DNA from: Quillaja saponaria
Lineage: Eukaryota > Streptophyta > Magnoliopsida > Fabales > Quillajaceae
Assembly (NCBI GenBank): GCA_029379385.1
Contig: CM055609.1
Span: 2,418,001 to 2,482,000 of the forward strand
Length of the DNA: 64,000 nucleotides
Reading direction: 5' to 3'
This document shows, piece after piece, positions 1 through 14,173 of this stretch. Positions within the stretch are counted from its first letter, which is position 1, and each line of letters opens with the position of its first letter. Under the pieces are notes generated by a model. That model saw only the letters and a program-made list of their open reading frames with translations, was not told the DNA's origin and did not search any database. Made by a program: the position numbers and the translations under genes.

Positions 1-1692
1 GCAAAAGAAGGATGTAAAAGAATTGGTATGGTGTTTCCCTCCACTGCTAGCATGCCTTCGTATGTATAGTTTTTTAAAAGCTACAGTTCCTTAATTTAAC
101 CTTCTGCTCAATGATGGGATAAATTCTTGGCAATAAATCCTTTTGTCACAAAACAGTAATGATCAGTGGATTATATTTGGTATAGGCAAATATTATCTTA
201 CCTAATATCCTGAATAAATGTGTGCAGCACGTAATATCATACTCAAAGTTCTGAGATTTAGGAAAACTTTAGTAAATGTCCTGCTTTTTCAGTTAACTAA
301 ATCTGACTATAGATGACTTTGAAATTTGAAGTAAATGGAACAGTTCATCTTGCAGATTTAAACATAAAGGGGACAGCAGGTTATCCACTATAAACCCAGC
401 TAATTGGTTTGCATTTGGTATGCAGATGGAAATATTATCTCGGATGTACCCTTGCAAGGAATGTGCAGATCATTTCAAAGAAGTTCTGAGGTACACTATT
501 TCTTCTTCACATCCTTCCTCCAGCTGGGAATCGTATCAAGTTTATAGTTTATCTATGCTGGTTTTCCCTCTTCCGTAGTCTTTCCATAACATCTAAAACG
601 GCTTTCAGTTTAGTCAGATAGCCCCACAAACAGACGGTGACAGGAATTAATTTAACTACTACCCAAATAATACTGTAAGAATCAGTAATGGACATCCCTA
701 AAGGTGGAGAGAGAAATGCCACACTACACTCATCCAACAAGACAATATACTGAAGGTTCCATTGTTTGTTGATGCTATGATCTCCTCATGTTGATCTCTT
801 TCTTCCTTCCTCAAAGGCTCTGGAGACGAATCAGGAGCTCACTCACTATTTGTCCTTTTAAAGAGAGCTTTCTTCTTTAAAGAGACATAAACAAAAGTTA
901 TCTTCCTTATGCTATAAGGTTTTTTTTTAACTGGCCTCCAAATGAATAGGACCTTTTATGCAAGCCATGGCACGTATGCATTGAAAACAGAACTAGTTGC
1001 TTTTTGTAGCATTAATAATCTATAAATAGGAAATTTCTGAACATCTCATCTAGGTTTTGATGATAAGCAGTCTTTAGTTTGCTCATAATATGAACTGCAG
1101 AATACATATCCAGCTACTGTTATGTTAGTTGTCCAAATTTATTGTTTTATATGATCTACCAAGATTCCGTCTTGATTATTCACAATGATTTCCTTTCATG
1201 TTTCGACAGATCAAATCCTGTACAGGTTGGGTCCCATGCTGAGTTTTCTCAATGGCTATGTCATGTGCATAATGTTGTTAATAGAAGGTAAGTTCTGAAA
1301 AGCAATTTTTCCAATAGCCAATTGAGGAAGTATTATGACCGAACATCTCAGTTTTTGGTGGCCGGACATTCTGATATTTACATTTTCAGACTAATATCAG
1401 TTGGCGGAAGTTGAAACCTGGTGGGCGTTGCTTAATCTGTAGCTTATCAAAGTTGCCTGATCGGCAACAGCCCGTATAGTTTTTAGGGTGACCCATCAGT
1501 ATATCAGAAAACTTTTTTGCTGACAGTACATTTGAAAGCTTTATTTGGCACTGATATGTGTTTTACTACTAAAGCCTAGGCAAGGTGGTGTTCCCCTGTG
1601 AGCGAGTTGATGCAAGGTGGGGCAAGCTGGAGTGTGAGCAGCGGGCTTGCGACCTTCTTGGAAGTACAAGTTTCGGGGAAGAAAGACATTGA
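1..1692 (+). CDS. ERV1: FAD-linked sulfhydryl oxidase ERV1/ALR, 3' part
   Basis: This is the 3' part of an ERV1/ALR-type sulfhydryl oxidase, the FAD enzyme that reoxidises Mia40 in the mitochondrial intermembrane-space disulfide relay. Exons in phase: 1-25, 426-490, 1210-1287 and 1575-1692 (TGA at 1690-1692). They encode QKKDVKEL, then MEILSRMYPCKECADHFKEV with the redox CxxC (PCKEC), then SNPVQVGSHAEFSQWLCHVH and FPCERVDARWGKLECEQ. The C-terminal CEQRAC is the CX4C shuttle motif typical of plant ERV1 (family knowledge). All introns are GT-AG. The 5' exons lie before the window, so the start and any targeting signal are not visible. No frame damage is seen. The identification is strong because both cysteine motifs and the surrounding sequence fit the plant family. 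Confidence 0.93.
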
Positions 1693-2108
1693 AGTACCCA
1701 TGTACGAGATGCCTTTTAAATTTACAGTTACAACGAAATCACTCATACGTGTCTAATTCAATTCTAATCAACATTAATATAAAAATTTCATTATCTTGTC
1801 AGCTTTTTTAAGAGGTACACTAGTAGTGGAAGCATATGAAATCATTGTACTTACATTGATACAGGTTCGATTGCTGCAGAATATAAGCCCTTGTTTATCA
1901 TTGTTATCAACTATTACTGTTTCACACATTCAAAGGAACTCACAAAACATGGCGTCTAGTACATCTCTTCTATTGCTAGATCCAAATCTTTCTACAGTAA
2001 TCAGTCCATATCCTCCCTACCTCCCAAGAAAGTAAAGAAAACTGCAGAGGAATGGGCAAACACACAGGGCAACTACAAGTAAATAACATAACAGCAACCC
2101 TGGCAAAA
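1693..2108. other. Convergent 3' region between ERV1 and the UBP zinc-finger gene
   Basis: This AT-rich stretch should hold the 3' UTRs of the two genes that converge on it. I see no coding exon or repeat in it. Confidence 0.6.
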
Positions 2109-3451
2109 TCAGGCGCCAGATGATGAATCTGCACCTTGGTTATTTCCGAAGTTTGGATTTTGAACTGAACGCAATGGTGGAGCCTCACCAAATTTCAATA
2201 TATAGGCTAGTTCATAAACAGGACGCAACTGTGGAATCACTTGACCATCTAAATAAGCATCACAGGAAAAGCACCAGACTGACAGATCACTGTTCACAAA
2301 GTGCATAAAAAAGATAGCATAAGCATTGATTGACCACGAAGCTTTAGGAGTCAAAAACCACAAGCCGGACGCATAATGTTAATACCTGTAGCTTAGTGCC
2401 ACACAATGATTTATTTGCTGATAATGCTGGAGCATATGCTTGTTCACAAAACGGCTACAGAGGACCTCCTTGCAGCAGAGACACAACCAATTCTCTTGCG
2501 GGTGTTGGCACCTATAAGATTTAAGATTTTAGAAGTTAGAGAACCCTACTACATGGTTTCCTCACGCTGCTTCCTATTATGGGTAATTAAAGATTTTAAG
2601 TGTCCTCTTAATCAAATCCTCCAATATTGATGGCATTTAAAGCCCAAAATGTGATAGATTGCAGTGTCATCTTTCATAAAAAACAATCTTGCTTACTTAA
2701 AAAGGAATTAGGAAGATGGGAATGTATATCCCAGTTACGTATCTCCCTGTTTTGTTGACCATGAACCCATAATAACAAAAATTGTTGGCCAACCCTGAAC
2801 ATTTGTTCCGAATGTACATATTTTCATGTGAGATAACTAAAAAGCCCCCAACTCACTCGATCTAAATATATTCAACATAAGAAGGAATACCATGATTGTA
2901 ATGACAAATAATATAGGATTAATATTTAATACCCAGAAGAAAATCAATCTGCTTTATGACCAACCCTTGTAATGTCAATTGACTTCAAGCAAAGAAAATC
3001 GTGGTATCATAATTGCAGATACAATAGTCAGAAGAAGTTTTCAAAGGTAAAGTCTTTTTTTTTTACGTCCAAGCTAGGGTTTTGAGAATAAGCACAAATA
3101 ACCTGTTGCAGGGAGTATCAGGGGTGGGAATGTGAGCGAGATCCGACGATAATGAAGCCAAGTGATCGCATGAAGTTCGAGCTTCGACCCAACCCGATTC
3201 CGCGCCATATACCAAGTCGTATTCTTCATCAAGTGATTCTTCCTGAGACAGATAAAAAAACAAACAGAACCCTAACTAGGATCAAATTAAAGCTGGAGAT
3301 ATAGCAAAACACAACTGTTTGGTTGATAAACAAAAGATAATTCTCAAATATTTATGTTTCTCGCATATTCTCGGTAACCAAACAGAGGAAGATGAGATAG
3401 AGTGACAGTGAATACCGGCGGAGAAGAAGAGGAGCCAGCTGCGTTCGCCAT
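2109..3451 (-). CDS. Small UBP-type zinc-finger (ZnF-UBP/BUZ) protein
   Basis: Four exons on the minus strand, 3416-3451, 3103-3242, 2386-2511 and 2109-2289, join in phase into about 160 residues. The start is MANAAGSSSSPP. Next comes an acidic stretch, then TSCDHLASLSSDLAHIPTPD, then CQHPQENWLCLCCKEVLCSR, RFVNKHMLQHYQQINHCVAL and DLSVWCFSCDAYLDGQVIPQ. The ordered Cys/His ligands and the WCFSCD end are the signature of the ubiquitin-binding ZnF-UBP domain found in HDAC6 and many USPs. No protease or deacetylase domain is present, so a role in binding free ubiquitin C-termini is inferred from the fold only. It ends in a Gly/Ser-rich tail. It is head-to-head with RPS29. Confidence 0.88.
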
Positions 3452-3807
3452 TGAACTTTGAGAGATCACAAACCAGAGAGTCGCAACCGCTAAACTCGGA
3501 AGATGAAGCGCCAATAATGAACCCAACACTGTAATGATCAAAATATATATAACGTTACGTTGGGGTTCTGGGCCCAAAACGAGGAAGAGTAACGACAGGG
3601 TTGACAGCTTGGGTCGGGCTAGAGATCCGACCCTATTAACATTTTGGAAGGGTTTGCACACTAAGGAAATTAGGGTTTTGACAGTCCTATTTAAGTAGCC
3701 TTCGGCATTTTCTGTTTCTTCTGAGAGTTGAATCTTCTGCGAATCTAGGGTTTTCGGAGTCTCTTGCGGCTGTGCCTTTTCATCTTGGCTAAGGAACAAA
3801 GCAAAAA
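3452..3807. promoter_or_regulatory. Divergent promoter of the UBP zinc-finger gene and RPS29
   Basis: Only 356 bp separate the two start codons. The interval holds a site II-type TGGGCC (3569-3574, inside a palindromic GGGCCC), a telo-box TTAGGGTTT (3670-3678) and a second CTAGGGTTTT (3745-3754). The pairing of site II with telo-box is established for plant ribosomal-protein and cell-cycle promoters, which fits RPS29. Which motif serves which gene cannot be read from the sequence. Confidence 0.65.
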
Positions 3808-5161
<1,354 letters not shown>

Positions 5162-8100
5162 AGGGCCAAAGTTATCTGTGCCACAGGATAGGGGATTTGG
5201 AACAAATGTGATCTCCGTAATGGGTATCATGTTTGGAGAAATTTAAAGACTTCTTTTTTGTTTCTATCTACTTAATCATCAAACTTGATTGTTGGACCAT
5301 GAATATTCTCATTACTTAAATCTACAGTTCCCATTCCTTCGTAAATGAATTTTTCTACATATTCTTTCACCCCTTCCCCTTCCCCTTTGTTGTTACTCGT
5401 ATCTTCAGGAGTATTAATCATACAATTATCTATACAAAGCTTGTTTTGTAATGCCTACACTGTGGCAGTCTTTGTTTTTGAACGAATTCTGATGTGATGA
5501 TCAAAGCACAGTTTTTGTGTCATCCAGTGGTTCTTGTTTTGTTAATTGGATAATAGTTCCAATAATTTTGTCTATGGTGATGGATTATTAATGTTTTTTC
5601 TCTAAACTTTTTGTGACCATGAAAGCCATATGTGCTTGTTGAATTTTTTTTTCCTGCAATCTTAGTTGATTAATGGTGCACATCATTTTAGCTGAGATAA
5701 TGGATTTGGGCGTGAAAGCCCAATGTGGTGGTAATTCTGCTATGTTTTGAATAGGCCCGGGCAACTTGATTTGTTGTTTTGTTACCCAAATTTTGCTTGA
5801 TGCTTGTGGTTTTGATTGTCTTTCAGCGTCATTAACTTCTTTTAGACTCATATGCATGTATCTTACTGTGTAAATACCTACGCTAGTTTGAGTTTTGCCT
5901 GTTTCTTATTGGTTAAGGAAATAGTTGCAGTACTGTAACATATCCAAATATCCGTAAGCTTCATGTTTCCTACATGTCCAACAATTGTCCCCAGTTGGAA
6001 TAAATGCCATTGCCGACGAGGTCTATTTACTGCTTTAGATCTCTAATAATAAGCTTCAAAAGCAGAGCAAAACGATAGGGACTAGAGGCATAAGCTAGCC
6101 CAAGTATCTGCAACAATTTTGCTTCACCAACCAGTTGATTGTTGAATTTCCTTCTTCTTAAAGGTACTTTCTTTTCAGTATTCTTACATGGACCAATTCA
6201 ATAGTATGGCCTACTGGAAGCGTGAAAGCCTTTTTCATTGTCCTCAAGAACTGCAATTTGATTCATTTTGTCAATGATAATCTAGAATAAATAATAATAC
6301 AGCAAATCAGTTTCACAAATCTCTGAATCTTTGGCTTTAAGGGATGTATAAACTCGAAAGAAACATTACTAAATAGGCTTATTTTGGAGCATGCACAATA
6401 ACCGCCATTCTAGACGCCACCTTTGAGTCCAATTGCTGTAAAAGAATTTTCTTTACCTTTTAAATAATCACATACTTTTTATTTGTGGGGTTGGAAAGCT
6501 TTGTTTGATATACATGAGAAATCACTCTTTTAAGACTGTAATCACTTTCAAAGCAAACTAACTACTACACTATAAATTAACATCATTTAGTTTGGTGTTA
6601 CTTTTAAACTAATTATTCCATGAAGTGAACCTCAAGTCACATGGCTTCTAAAGCTTCCATCATTTCATAATGTATTTAGACATATAGCTAGCTAACCATA
6701 GGTTAATAAACCAAGCCTCAACCTAATTCTTTATTATTTTTTTGCTGAAAAATTATAGTTAGCCTAATTGGGCATGGGGTTTATAATGATATTTTTATAG
6801 TCAGTCTTTAATTATGACTGCAATCTAACTTTGCCCTTGGTTGTTTATCAATCTTATATTCTCTCTTCAAATGGCTAAATGAGTAAAGTAAGTAAGTTCT
6901 AACTTCTAGGACTAGGACCCTAATTGCTTTAAGGCTGGTAATGGACCACTGACAGAACCAAATTAAAGCCTTGATAATGAGAAGTTCTCCTCTACAAATT
7001 CAATTCACGTAGTATTTTATTTATTTATTAAGAACATTAATATGTGGGATTGAAATATTAGAAATAAAGGTAGAATCACTTTGAAAAAAAAAAATATGTG
7101 GAGTTCAAGTATGTAGAAATAGCATTAATTAGTAAAACTAGAGATTAATTGTGAGATCCAAAGTTGTGGATGATGTCTATGAAGTTAGATGTGTTGAAAG
7201 CAATGAATGGTGTAGTTGAGAGATACAGAAAGAGATGTGGCATCTTAGTTATAGTTAATAATACATAAATGATAATTGATTGTAGCTTAGCTTGCAAAAA
7301 TCATAATCAAGCAATATTGCCTTGCCGTCATTGGTGATTTTGTGTAAGCCTTTGTAGTTAGTAGCATTTTTCATTGACACTATCAACTGCTGTTTTGCTT
7401 AAGAGCTCCTTTCACGGAGGTTAGCTAATTAATCATTATATATCTTTCCTTATTTGGTAAATATCTGTGGTTCCAAGCTAGTTAGAGCTACATTAATGTA
7501 TGTATTATGTAGATGTGGTTGATAGAAATAAAACTAGTATGGAGGTTCCATTGAAGTATCGTAGAATAATCATATACATCATATATGCAATAATTTTCTG
7601 TTATTTTTTGGCTTGAATATGATTTTTTTAATTATTGTCTTTATACTTGTACATTCCTAATAATATTTTTTTTATTTAAAATTTGGGTGAAAGCCGGAAT
7701 TGAATCAAAACCTGAGATAAAAGAGGCTAAAACTATAATACCATGTCACTTGAATTATGTTAATAACAATAAATTTCACTCTAATATAAAAATGACAGAT
7801 ACAAATTGATTTTGAATTAAATAAATTGACTTTTGAACTAATTAAAGTAACTCGTAAAGATGTAAGACACTTATGTAAAAACATAGTTAATCATAAATTA
7901 AAGGATGCTATGAAACTCGGTGTTGTTACAAAAGCAAACTTCCATGACAAAACAAAATTTAGAACTAACTTAAACATTTCGATAAACTAGAGCAAAATTT
8001 AACATAACGGGCCGTTGGGTCGGGGAAACGATAAGCAGAGTCTTTAGGAAAATAAACTGGCACTAGTTTCACTGGAACATAAATACATAATGATCCTCCA

Positions 8101-8367
8101 AAGATTCATTCACTAAAACCCAAAAGCTCCCCTGCGAGACACTAAATCTCTCTGCTTTCTGAATCTAGAACCAGACGCAGAAGATAGCAAGCTGTATTTA
8201 TTTCACTTTTCTCTGAAACTTCTGAACCTTCCGCAGACCCAAGTCAGAATTTTCCATTCTTTTGCAATTTATTGATCTTTTGCAGATTATTGGTTGTGAC
8301 AAAAGCTGGGGTTTGGGAGTGAAACCCTTATCTGAGAGGCAATGTGAGGAAATTTCCAAGTCCTATA
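5162..8367. other. Intergenic: RPS29 3' region, AT-rich spacer, QWRF 5' leader
   Basis: The first few hundred bases should be the RPS29 3' UTR. The middle is AT-rich with short A and T runs and no exon-like stretch with family similarity. The last ~250 bp become less AT-rich and CT-rich, as expected of a 5' leader for the gene at 8368. No tRNA or clear mobile element was seen. Confidence 0.5.
8342..8347 (+). promoter_or_regulatory. Minimal start-stop uORF (ATGTGA) before the QWRF start
   Basis: An ATG immediately followed by TGA lies 20 nt before the main ATG at 8368. AUG-stop elements are established as ribosome-stalling or repressive elements in some plant 5' leaders. Its presence in the mature leader and any activity are inferred. 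Confidence 0.5.
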
Positions 8368-11300
8368 ATGCTGGCTGCCATTTCTGAAGCAGCTTCAATT
8401 GACCCAGCAAAGGCCAAAACCTCCTCACAGCAACAAGAGCAACAGACCCACAACCAGAACCCATCAAGGCACCCTCTTATACCTTCAGAGAAGGACAATG
8501 GCTTCCTTCCTAGAAGACCCAGAGGTAGACAAGTCTCCTCCAGGTACATGTCTCCCTCCCCATCTACTTCTACTTCCACGTCAACCACTTCATCTTCTTC
8601 ATCTAGAAGATGCCCATCTCCGTTGCTTTCACGTTCCACCAATTCCACCACTGCATCGACTTCCATTACCCTCAATGATGCCCAAGCGGTCTCAGTCAGT
8701 GGGGCGAAGGCGACCAGCAACACCACGGCCAATGACGCCGGTCCCTGATTCGAGGCACGGCAATGGCGGTGAGATATCAGCAGCTGCAAAGCTTTTAGTC
8801 ACTTCCACAAGGAGTTTATCGGTTTCATTTCAGGGGGGGGCGTTTTCGCTTCCGATTAGTAAGACTAAGGCGGCGACACCGACTTTGAGTATTGCCAGGA
8901 AGGCTACGCCGGAACGACGGAGGTCGACCCCAGTTAGGGGGAATGGTGATAGAGGAGATCAGGTGGAGAATTCGAAGCCCAGTGACCAGCATCGGTGGCC
9001 TGGTAGAACCAGGCAGTCAAATTCAAGTTCAAATCCTTTGTCAAGGAGTCTGGATTGTAGTGGTGATAAGAAGAAGCTTGCTGGAAATGGATATGGGAAG
9101 GTAGTGAGGGTATTGCAACAGTCAATGACAGATGAAAGTAGAAGGGCGTACTTTGATGGGAGATTGGGTTTGGATTTGGGCAATGCTGAGTTGTTGAAGA
9201 CTGCTCAGCAAACCCCAGATGCCAATTCGGCAAATGAATCTTCGGCGCCTTCTGACCTTACCGCATCTGACACGGACAGTGTTTCCTCTGGTAGCACTTC
9301 AGGAGTGTCAGATAGTAGTGGAGTTGCTAAAGGGCGAAGTGCGGCTCGTGGGATTTCCGTATCTGCCAGATTTTGGCAGGAGACAAATAGCCGGTTACGC
9401 CGGTTGCAGGATCCAGGTTCACCATTGTCTACAAGCGCCGGTTCCAGAGCGGCAGCTTCAACAAAGTTCATTCAGTCAAAAAGGTTCAGTAGTGATGGCT
9501 CATTATCATCCCCGCGAACATTGGCTTTCCCTATTAGGGGAGTTGCTCACCCAGCAACGCCAAGTAAGCTTTGGGCATCTTCTACATCATCACCATCAAG
9601 GGGAAATGCTAGTCCTGCTCGAGCTGAGAAGTGCAGTTGCCAGCTCCTTAAACTGTAATTCTAGTAATGCACCCTCAATTCTTAGTTTTTCTGTTGATAT
9701 TCGGAGAGGAAAGATGGGGGAAGATCGAATTATGGATGCACATGTGTTGAGACTTCTTTACAACCGTTATTTGCAGTGGCGGTTTGTAAATGCAAGGGCA
9801 GATGCTATCTTCATGGTGCAGAAACGGAATGCAGAGGTATGCTCATTATGTCTTATTCACGATGGCTTTCTATATCATGGTTGTTAATTGGTACTTTTAG
9901 TCTGATAATACACATGTCAATGCAGTTTCTTGTATTTGTGTCATTAAATGGTCATCTACATTGCAATATAGTGTTTTGTGGGACAATTCTTTGAAATTGG
10001 AATCTTCGTTGTGCTTATTTCATTCTATAAAATATGGATGCACACAATATAGGAAAGCTAATCTTATACTTCACGGATCTTTAACTTTGTGCATTTAGTC
10101 AATAGGGACTAACTGTCCTTTTATCCCACTTGATGGTACAAGATTGATATTGTCATTTTGGTATTAATATTGGATTTTCAATAAAGATTGTGAAATGCTG
10201 CTGAAATTATGACTTTTAAGTCTCTGTGAGAAAAGTACTGGTAAAATTGAATCTTACCGTAGCTGAACTAAGCAAGGCTTTTGTTTTTGTTTCTGTTATT
10301 TAACAAGGCCTTGGGAATTCTTATGGTTGTTGAAGCTATCATTTCGAGTTCAATAGTGACTCAACAAAACAGAAAATGGCATCCGCAGCAGCTTGGATTT
10401 GTATTAAAATCATACTGGAAATGAGTAAGAAATTGACGCATAAGAAGCATTAGACCGTGATAAAGTTCTATAAGTACAGAAATGAGCTGAGTGTGCTAAT
10501 CGCTCTTACACCTAACCTGCTAACCATACTAGCTGCAACTATGATTAGTATTGGAGAATACCATGATCTATTAGCAGTTTTGATTAAGCTACTCCTTTAT
10601 CCCAAAGTAAATGTGTCACTTTGCCTTACTTTTTTGTCCCAAAATGAATGTCAGTGTAAAAGTCAAAGCTTTATAACATTATATATTCAACAATACCCTT
10701 GTTTAAAATTCAAATCAGAGAAAAAGATTCACACCTAGTGGAACTTATAGCAAGAGTTAAGGTTAAAATAATTAGTTGCTAAAGATGCATTGATATGCAT
10801 CATCAGCGTGGCAGGTGATTTTCTTATTGTGCTGTTCTTGTTTTAATGAAACATTGAGTTGGTTCTCCAAAATAGTAATCTTTTCTATAAAGAGCCCCTT
10901 GTCATTTCTATGTTTACCCCCTTCCAATTCTACGATTTCACTTCGGCACTAGCTAAATGTTTTTGTTCATTGTGATAATAGTGCTGTACTTGGTTGCATT
11001 TCGTGAAATGAAAAGACGAAAATAGTATTATTTTAGTTAGTGGTGTGTTATAGTCTAAATGTATTCCATTACCAGAGACATTTGTGGAATGCATGGGTGA
11101 CAACCTCGGAACTTCGCCATTCTGTCACACTTAAAAGAATCAAGCTGGTCTTGCTCAGGCAAAAATTGAAGCTGACTTCCATCCTTAAAGGACAAGTAAG
11201 ATTCAGAGCTTTGCAACAGTTAAAACTTACTTTTATATTGTGCATTTGGCTCCTGAAAATTTTGTATTCATGAAAGACACGAATGATTACATATTCAACA

Positions 11301-12180
11301 AAGGGTTTGTTGGAAATGCTTGTCATATTTGCTAAGAATAGGGATGGACCCCTCAAATATGCACTTTGATGCATTGCTGTTCCTTCTTTATTTACTGTGA
11401 CAACTATATATGTTATACTGGAGGGCATACTTTAACATGTTTTGCTGTGCTTGGTGAATATAGATGCCCTATTTGGAAGAATGGGCCCTGCTAGATAGAG
11501 ATCACTCCTGTTCTTTGCTTGGAGCAACGGAAGCTTTGAGGGCCAGCACTCTTCGCCTTCCAGTTGTTCAAGCAACGGTGTGTGCCTTTCTTTTGGTGCT
11601 TTTTCTTTTGGTTGCTTTTTAAAGGTTATCAGCTGTACAGAAGAAGCTGAAATATTGTCACAACGAAAATGACAATGTTTACTCTACCTTATTCTATACC
11701 AGGCTGATATACAAAATTTGAAGGATGCAGTGGCTTCAGCAGTTGATGTCATGCAGTCAACAGCATCTTCAATATGCTCTCTTTTGTCCAAGGTAAGGTT
11801 CCTTTTTTTTCTTTCTTGAATTTGCTTAATGGTGAGAGGCATATGCTCTTTTGAAATAGCAGAGATAAGGCATAGTTATATGACCTCCTTCTTTGCTTTG
11901 AATTCAGTTAGCTATAAGGTCTAATAAGTAAGCTGGGCCTGGGTGTAGAGTCTCCTTAGCAGAGTTTTGCTGTGGATTTAGGAAACTAGTAATCTTTTGT
12001 ACAAATCTTGATTTGCAGTTTTGTTAAAAATGGCATTTTGGGACTTCATTCTAATATCCAGCCAGATTAAAAAGTTTGTTTTTTCTTTCTATCCTTCCTT
12101 GTACCCGGTTAGGCTTTATATTTGTTGTCTATGTACCTAGCATATTTAATGTGCTTCATGGCTTAATTACTCAATAATGA

Positions 12181-12215
<35 letters not shown>

Positions 12216-13322
12216 GCAGAAATAAAATGAAAGATGTGGCTTAGATATTTTTCAGCTTTGGTTATAATTTTGTTGTAGCGACCCTGCAACTGCTTTGGAT
12301 TACTGTAAGATGGAATTTCAGAAAATTGTCTCTGAAGAAAACCTTTAAGCTGCCCGTAGCCTTTGGATTCACTGGCACCTTCACCTAATTTAAGAACAAA
12401 AGTGGAGGGTATGATCATGAGCACTAAACAAACTGGTTTCATGTGTCTTAACTCTAAAGTGCAAATGGGGAGAAAACGGAAAATGTTTTCTTAGGGTTTT
12501 GTAATAATGCTAGACTTACACACTTAGAAGTACAAACTACATATGTATCGAAACATAGTTGGTAACAGAAAAAAGCTGTCAATGTTGTGTTTTGGAAAAA
12601 GTATAAGTTACCTGTGATTTTAGAGTTTCTGTACTTGCTTTGTACTTCCAAGTACCTCAGGCATTAGTCTATTATAATATCTTCTATCTGTAGTTTGTCC
12701 AGTGGCTTGTGGATCACAAAGGAATATCCTGCAACCTGCAACCACTGACCTTTCTTCTCCATCGGCAAGCTGATAAAAAAATTTCAGTGACCATGCACTG
12801 TAATGCTTTTTTTTTTCTTCTGTGACATCTGTTCCACCTTCACCAAGGAGGCAACGACATCATTTTTCCTTCGATGGACAGTTTTTGTAACTCTATGAAA
12901 GTTGACCTGAGTGATGCCAAAGGAGTTAGAGAGAACCATTTAATCAATTAGTTGGGCTCAAAGCCATTTGCTGATGTTTCACTTTACCCATTATTGGTAG
13001 CACCTCTAATAGTATATCTAAACCCATTTATCGTTGGTAGGTGGAGGAAATTCACTCTTTGGCGGTGGAACTTGTAAAGGTGACCGCAAAAGAAAGGGTT
13101 ATGCTTGATCAGTGCAAGGATGTGTTATCCTCTTTAGCAGCTATGCAGGTATATATATCTTGTCTGGCTGCTTTGCCATCTCATACAAATTCCCTTCCCT
13201 TACTATCTTTATAGATGTTCTTTTGTAAATGTTTTTGACAGGTCAAAGACTGTAGCTTAAGAACACATACATTACAAATTAACCGTGTAGCAACTACCAG
13301 CTGCTTGACAACACGTGCGTAG
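8368..13322 (+). CDS. QWRF motif (DUF566) microtubule-associated protein, two apparent frameshifts
   Basis: Members of the QWRF/EDE1/SCO3 (augmin subunit 8-like) family bind microtubules in division and cell growth. Exons: 8368-9836, 11076-11195, 11464-11577, 11703-11792, 13041-13148 and 13242-13322. The start is MLAAISEAAS. A Ser/Pro-rich basic region follows with MPKRSQSVGRRRPATPRP, then LSVSFQG, then the namesake YLQWRFVNARADA, and a coiled C-terminal part (LWNAWVTTSELRHSVTLKRI; LLSKVEEIHSLAVELVKV). The start was chosen over the upstream GTG frame because it is the first ATG that opens it. Exon 1 changes frame twice, near 8661 and at 9624; each is explained by one extra base. Removing two bases gives 489 whole codons and a total near 659 residues. 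All later exons are in phase. Confidence 0.85.
12184..12214 (+). repeat. Uninterrupted run of 31 G in a QWRF intron
   Basis: Thirty-one consecutive G residues lie in the intron between the exons at 11703-11792 and 13041-13148. This is highly unusual in AT-rich plant intron DNA. It could form a G-quadruplex, or its length could be a sequencing artefact. Confidence 0.9.
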
Positions 13323-14168
13323 AACTGATCCTCTTTTACTACTCACTCTTAAGGCTAACATTACACCCAGCTTCTTATTTGTTGACCGGGTGAAGACTAC
13401 ACGAAAGGTAATAAGAATGGATTTGATAGCTGGTTTTGGCATTTTTGAAACCTGCTTGGTGTAATATATCTTGTGTCCAAATGTTATGGGGGAAAAAATG
13501 TTCTTTGTGGCATTAGTTAGCTGTATATGAGTACCCTCGCACTCTTTAGGCGCAAAAGAAAATGTGTATATATGTAATGAGTAAATCTACTAATCATAGT
13601 TGGTTAGGTAATCTGTGGCCAGGTTCTTCATGTTAACACTTATACATGCCCTACTGCGTGATTATTTGGAATCTCATGACTATTATTGCATATGAAGTCT
13701 ACGGCTTGATGGCATACTTTTTCTTAATGGGTGCTAAGAGCAAGTACTGTTTACACTAGTGATGTTTCAGTTTGAACCAAAATAATTGCTGTACAAAGAT
13801 ATCATTAAACTATTCAATCTCTCTCTCTCTGTTACTACAAAGAAGCCTCTGTCCCCTTTCTCATGAAGTAGGCTCAAGAGATTTTGAAATACTAAATTCA
13901 AACTTGGATTATCATGACCATCATAGCGGAATTCATTAAGTAGTACAATCTTTTGCTTGAGATTCCCAAACATTATTTACTAAACACTAGGGATTAGAAA
14001 AAAGCAATCTTTTGGTAAGATTCCCAAACCTAATTTACAAAAAAAAATATGAAGATGCAAATTCATTCTTTCTGATTTTTTTTTGGGAATCAATTCTTGG
14101 TATAATGAAAATATAATTTTCATGGGTTTAAGAGGGTGTGTTTTTCATGTTGTGTGCCTTTCCTCAAA
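13323..14168. other. Intergenic downstream of the QWRF gene, with short direct repeat
   Basis: No gene is visible. A CT microsatellite lies near 13820. The sequence CAATCTTTTG...GATTCCCAAAC...TTTAC occurs near 13947-13980 and again near 14006-14039 as an imperfect direct repeat of about 35 bp. Confidence 0.55.
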
Positions 14169-14173
14169 AACTT

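Noticed and set aside
1861..1885. GGTTCGATTGC, resembling a tRNA B-box
   Set aside because: No matching A-box, anticodon arm or acceptor stem could be built around it.
3344..3799. A 151-codon frame on the minus strand across the divergent promoter
   Set aside because: It runs through the UBP zinc-finger exon 1, its intron and the promoter. Only its MANAAGSSSSPP part belongs to a supported exon, and the upstream residues show no family similarity.
12167..12442. A frame with a long Pro run on the minus strand
   Set aside because: The Pro run is only the translation of the poly-G tract inside a QWRF intron.
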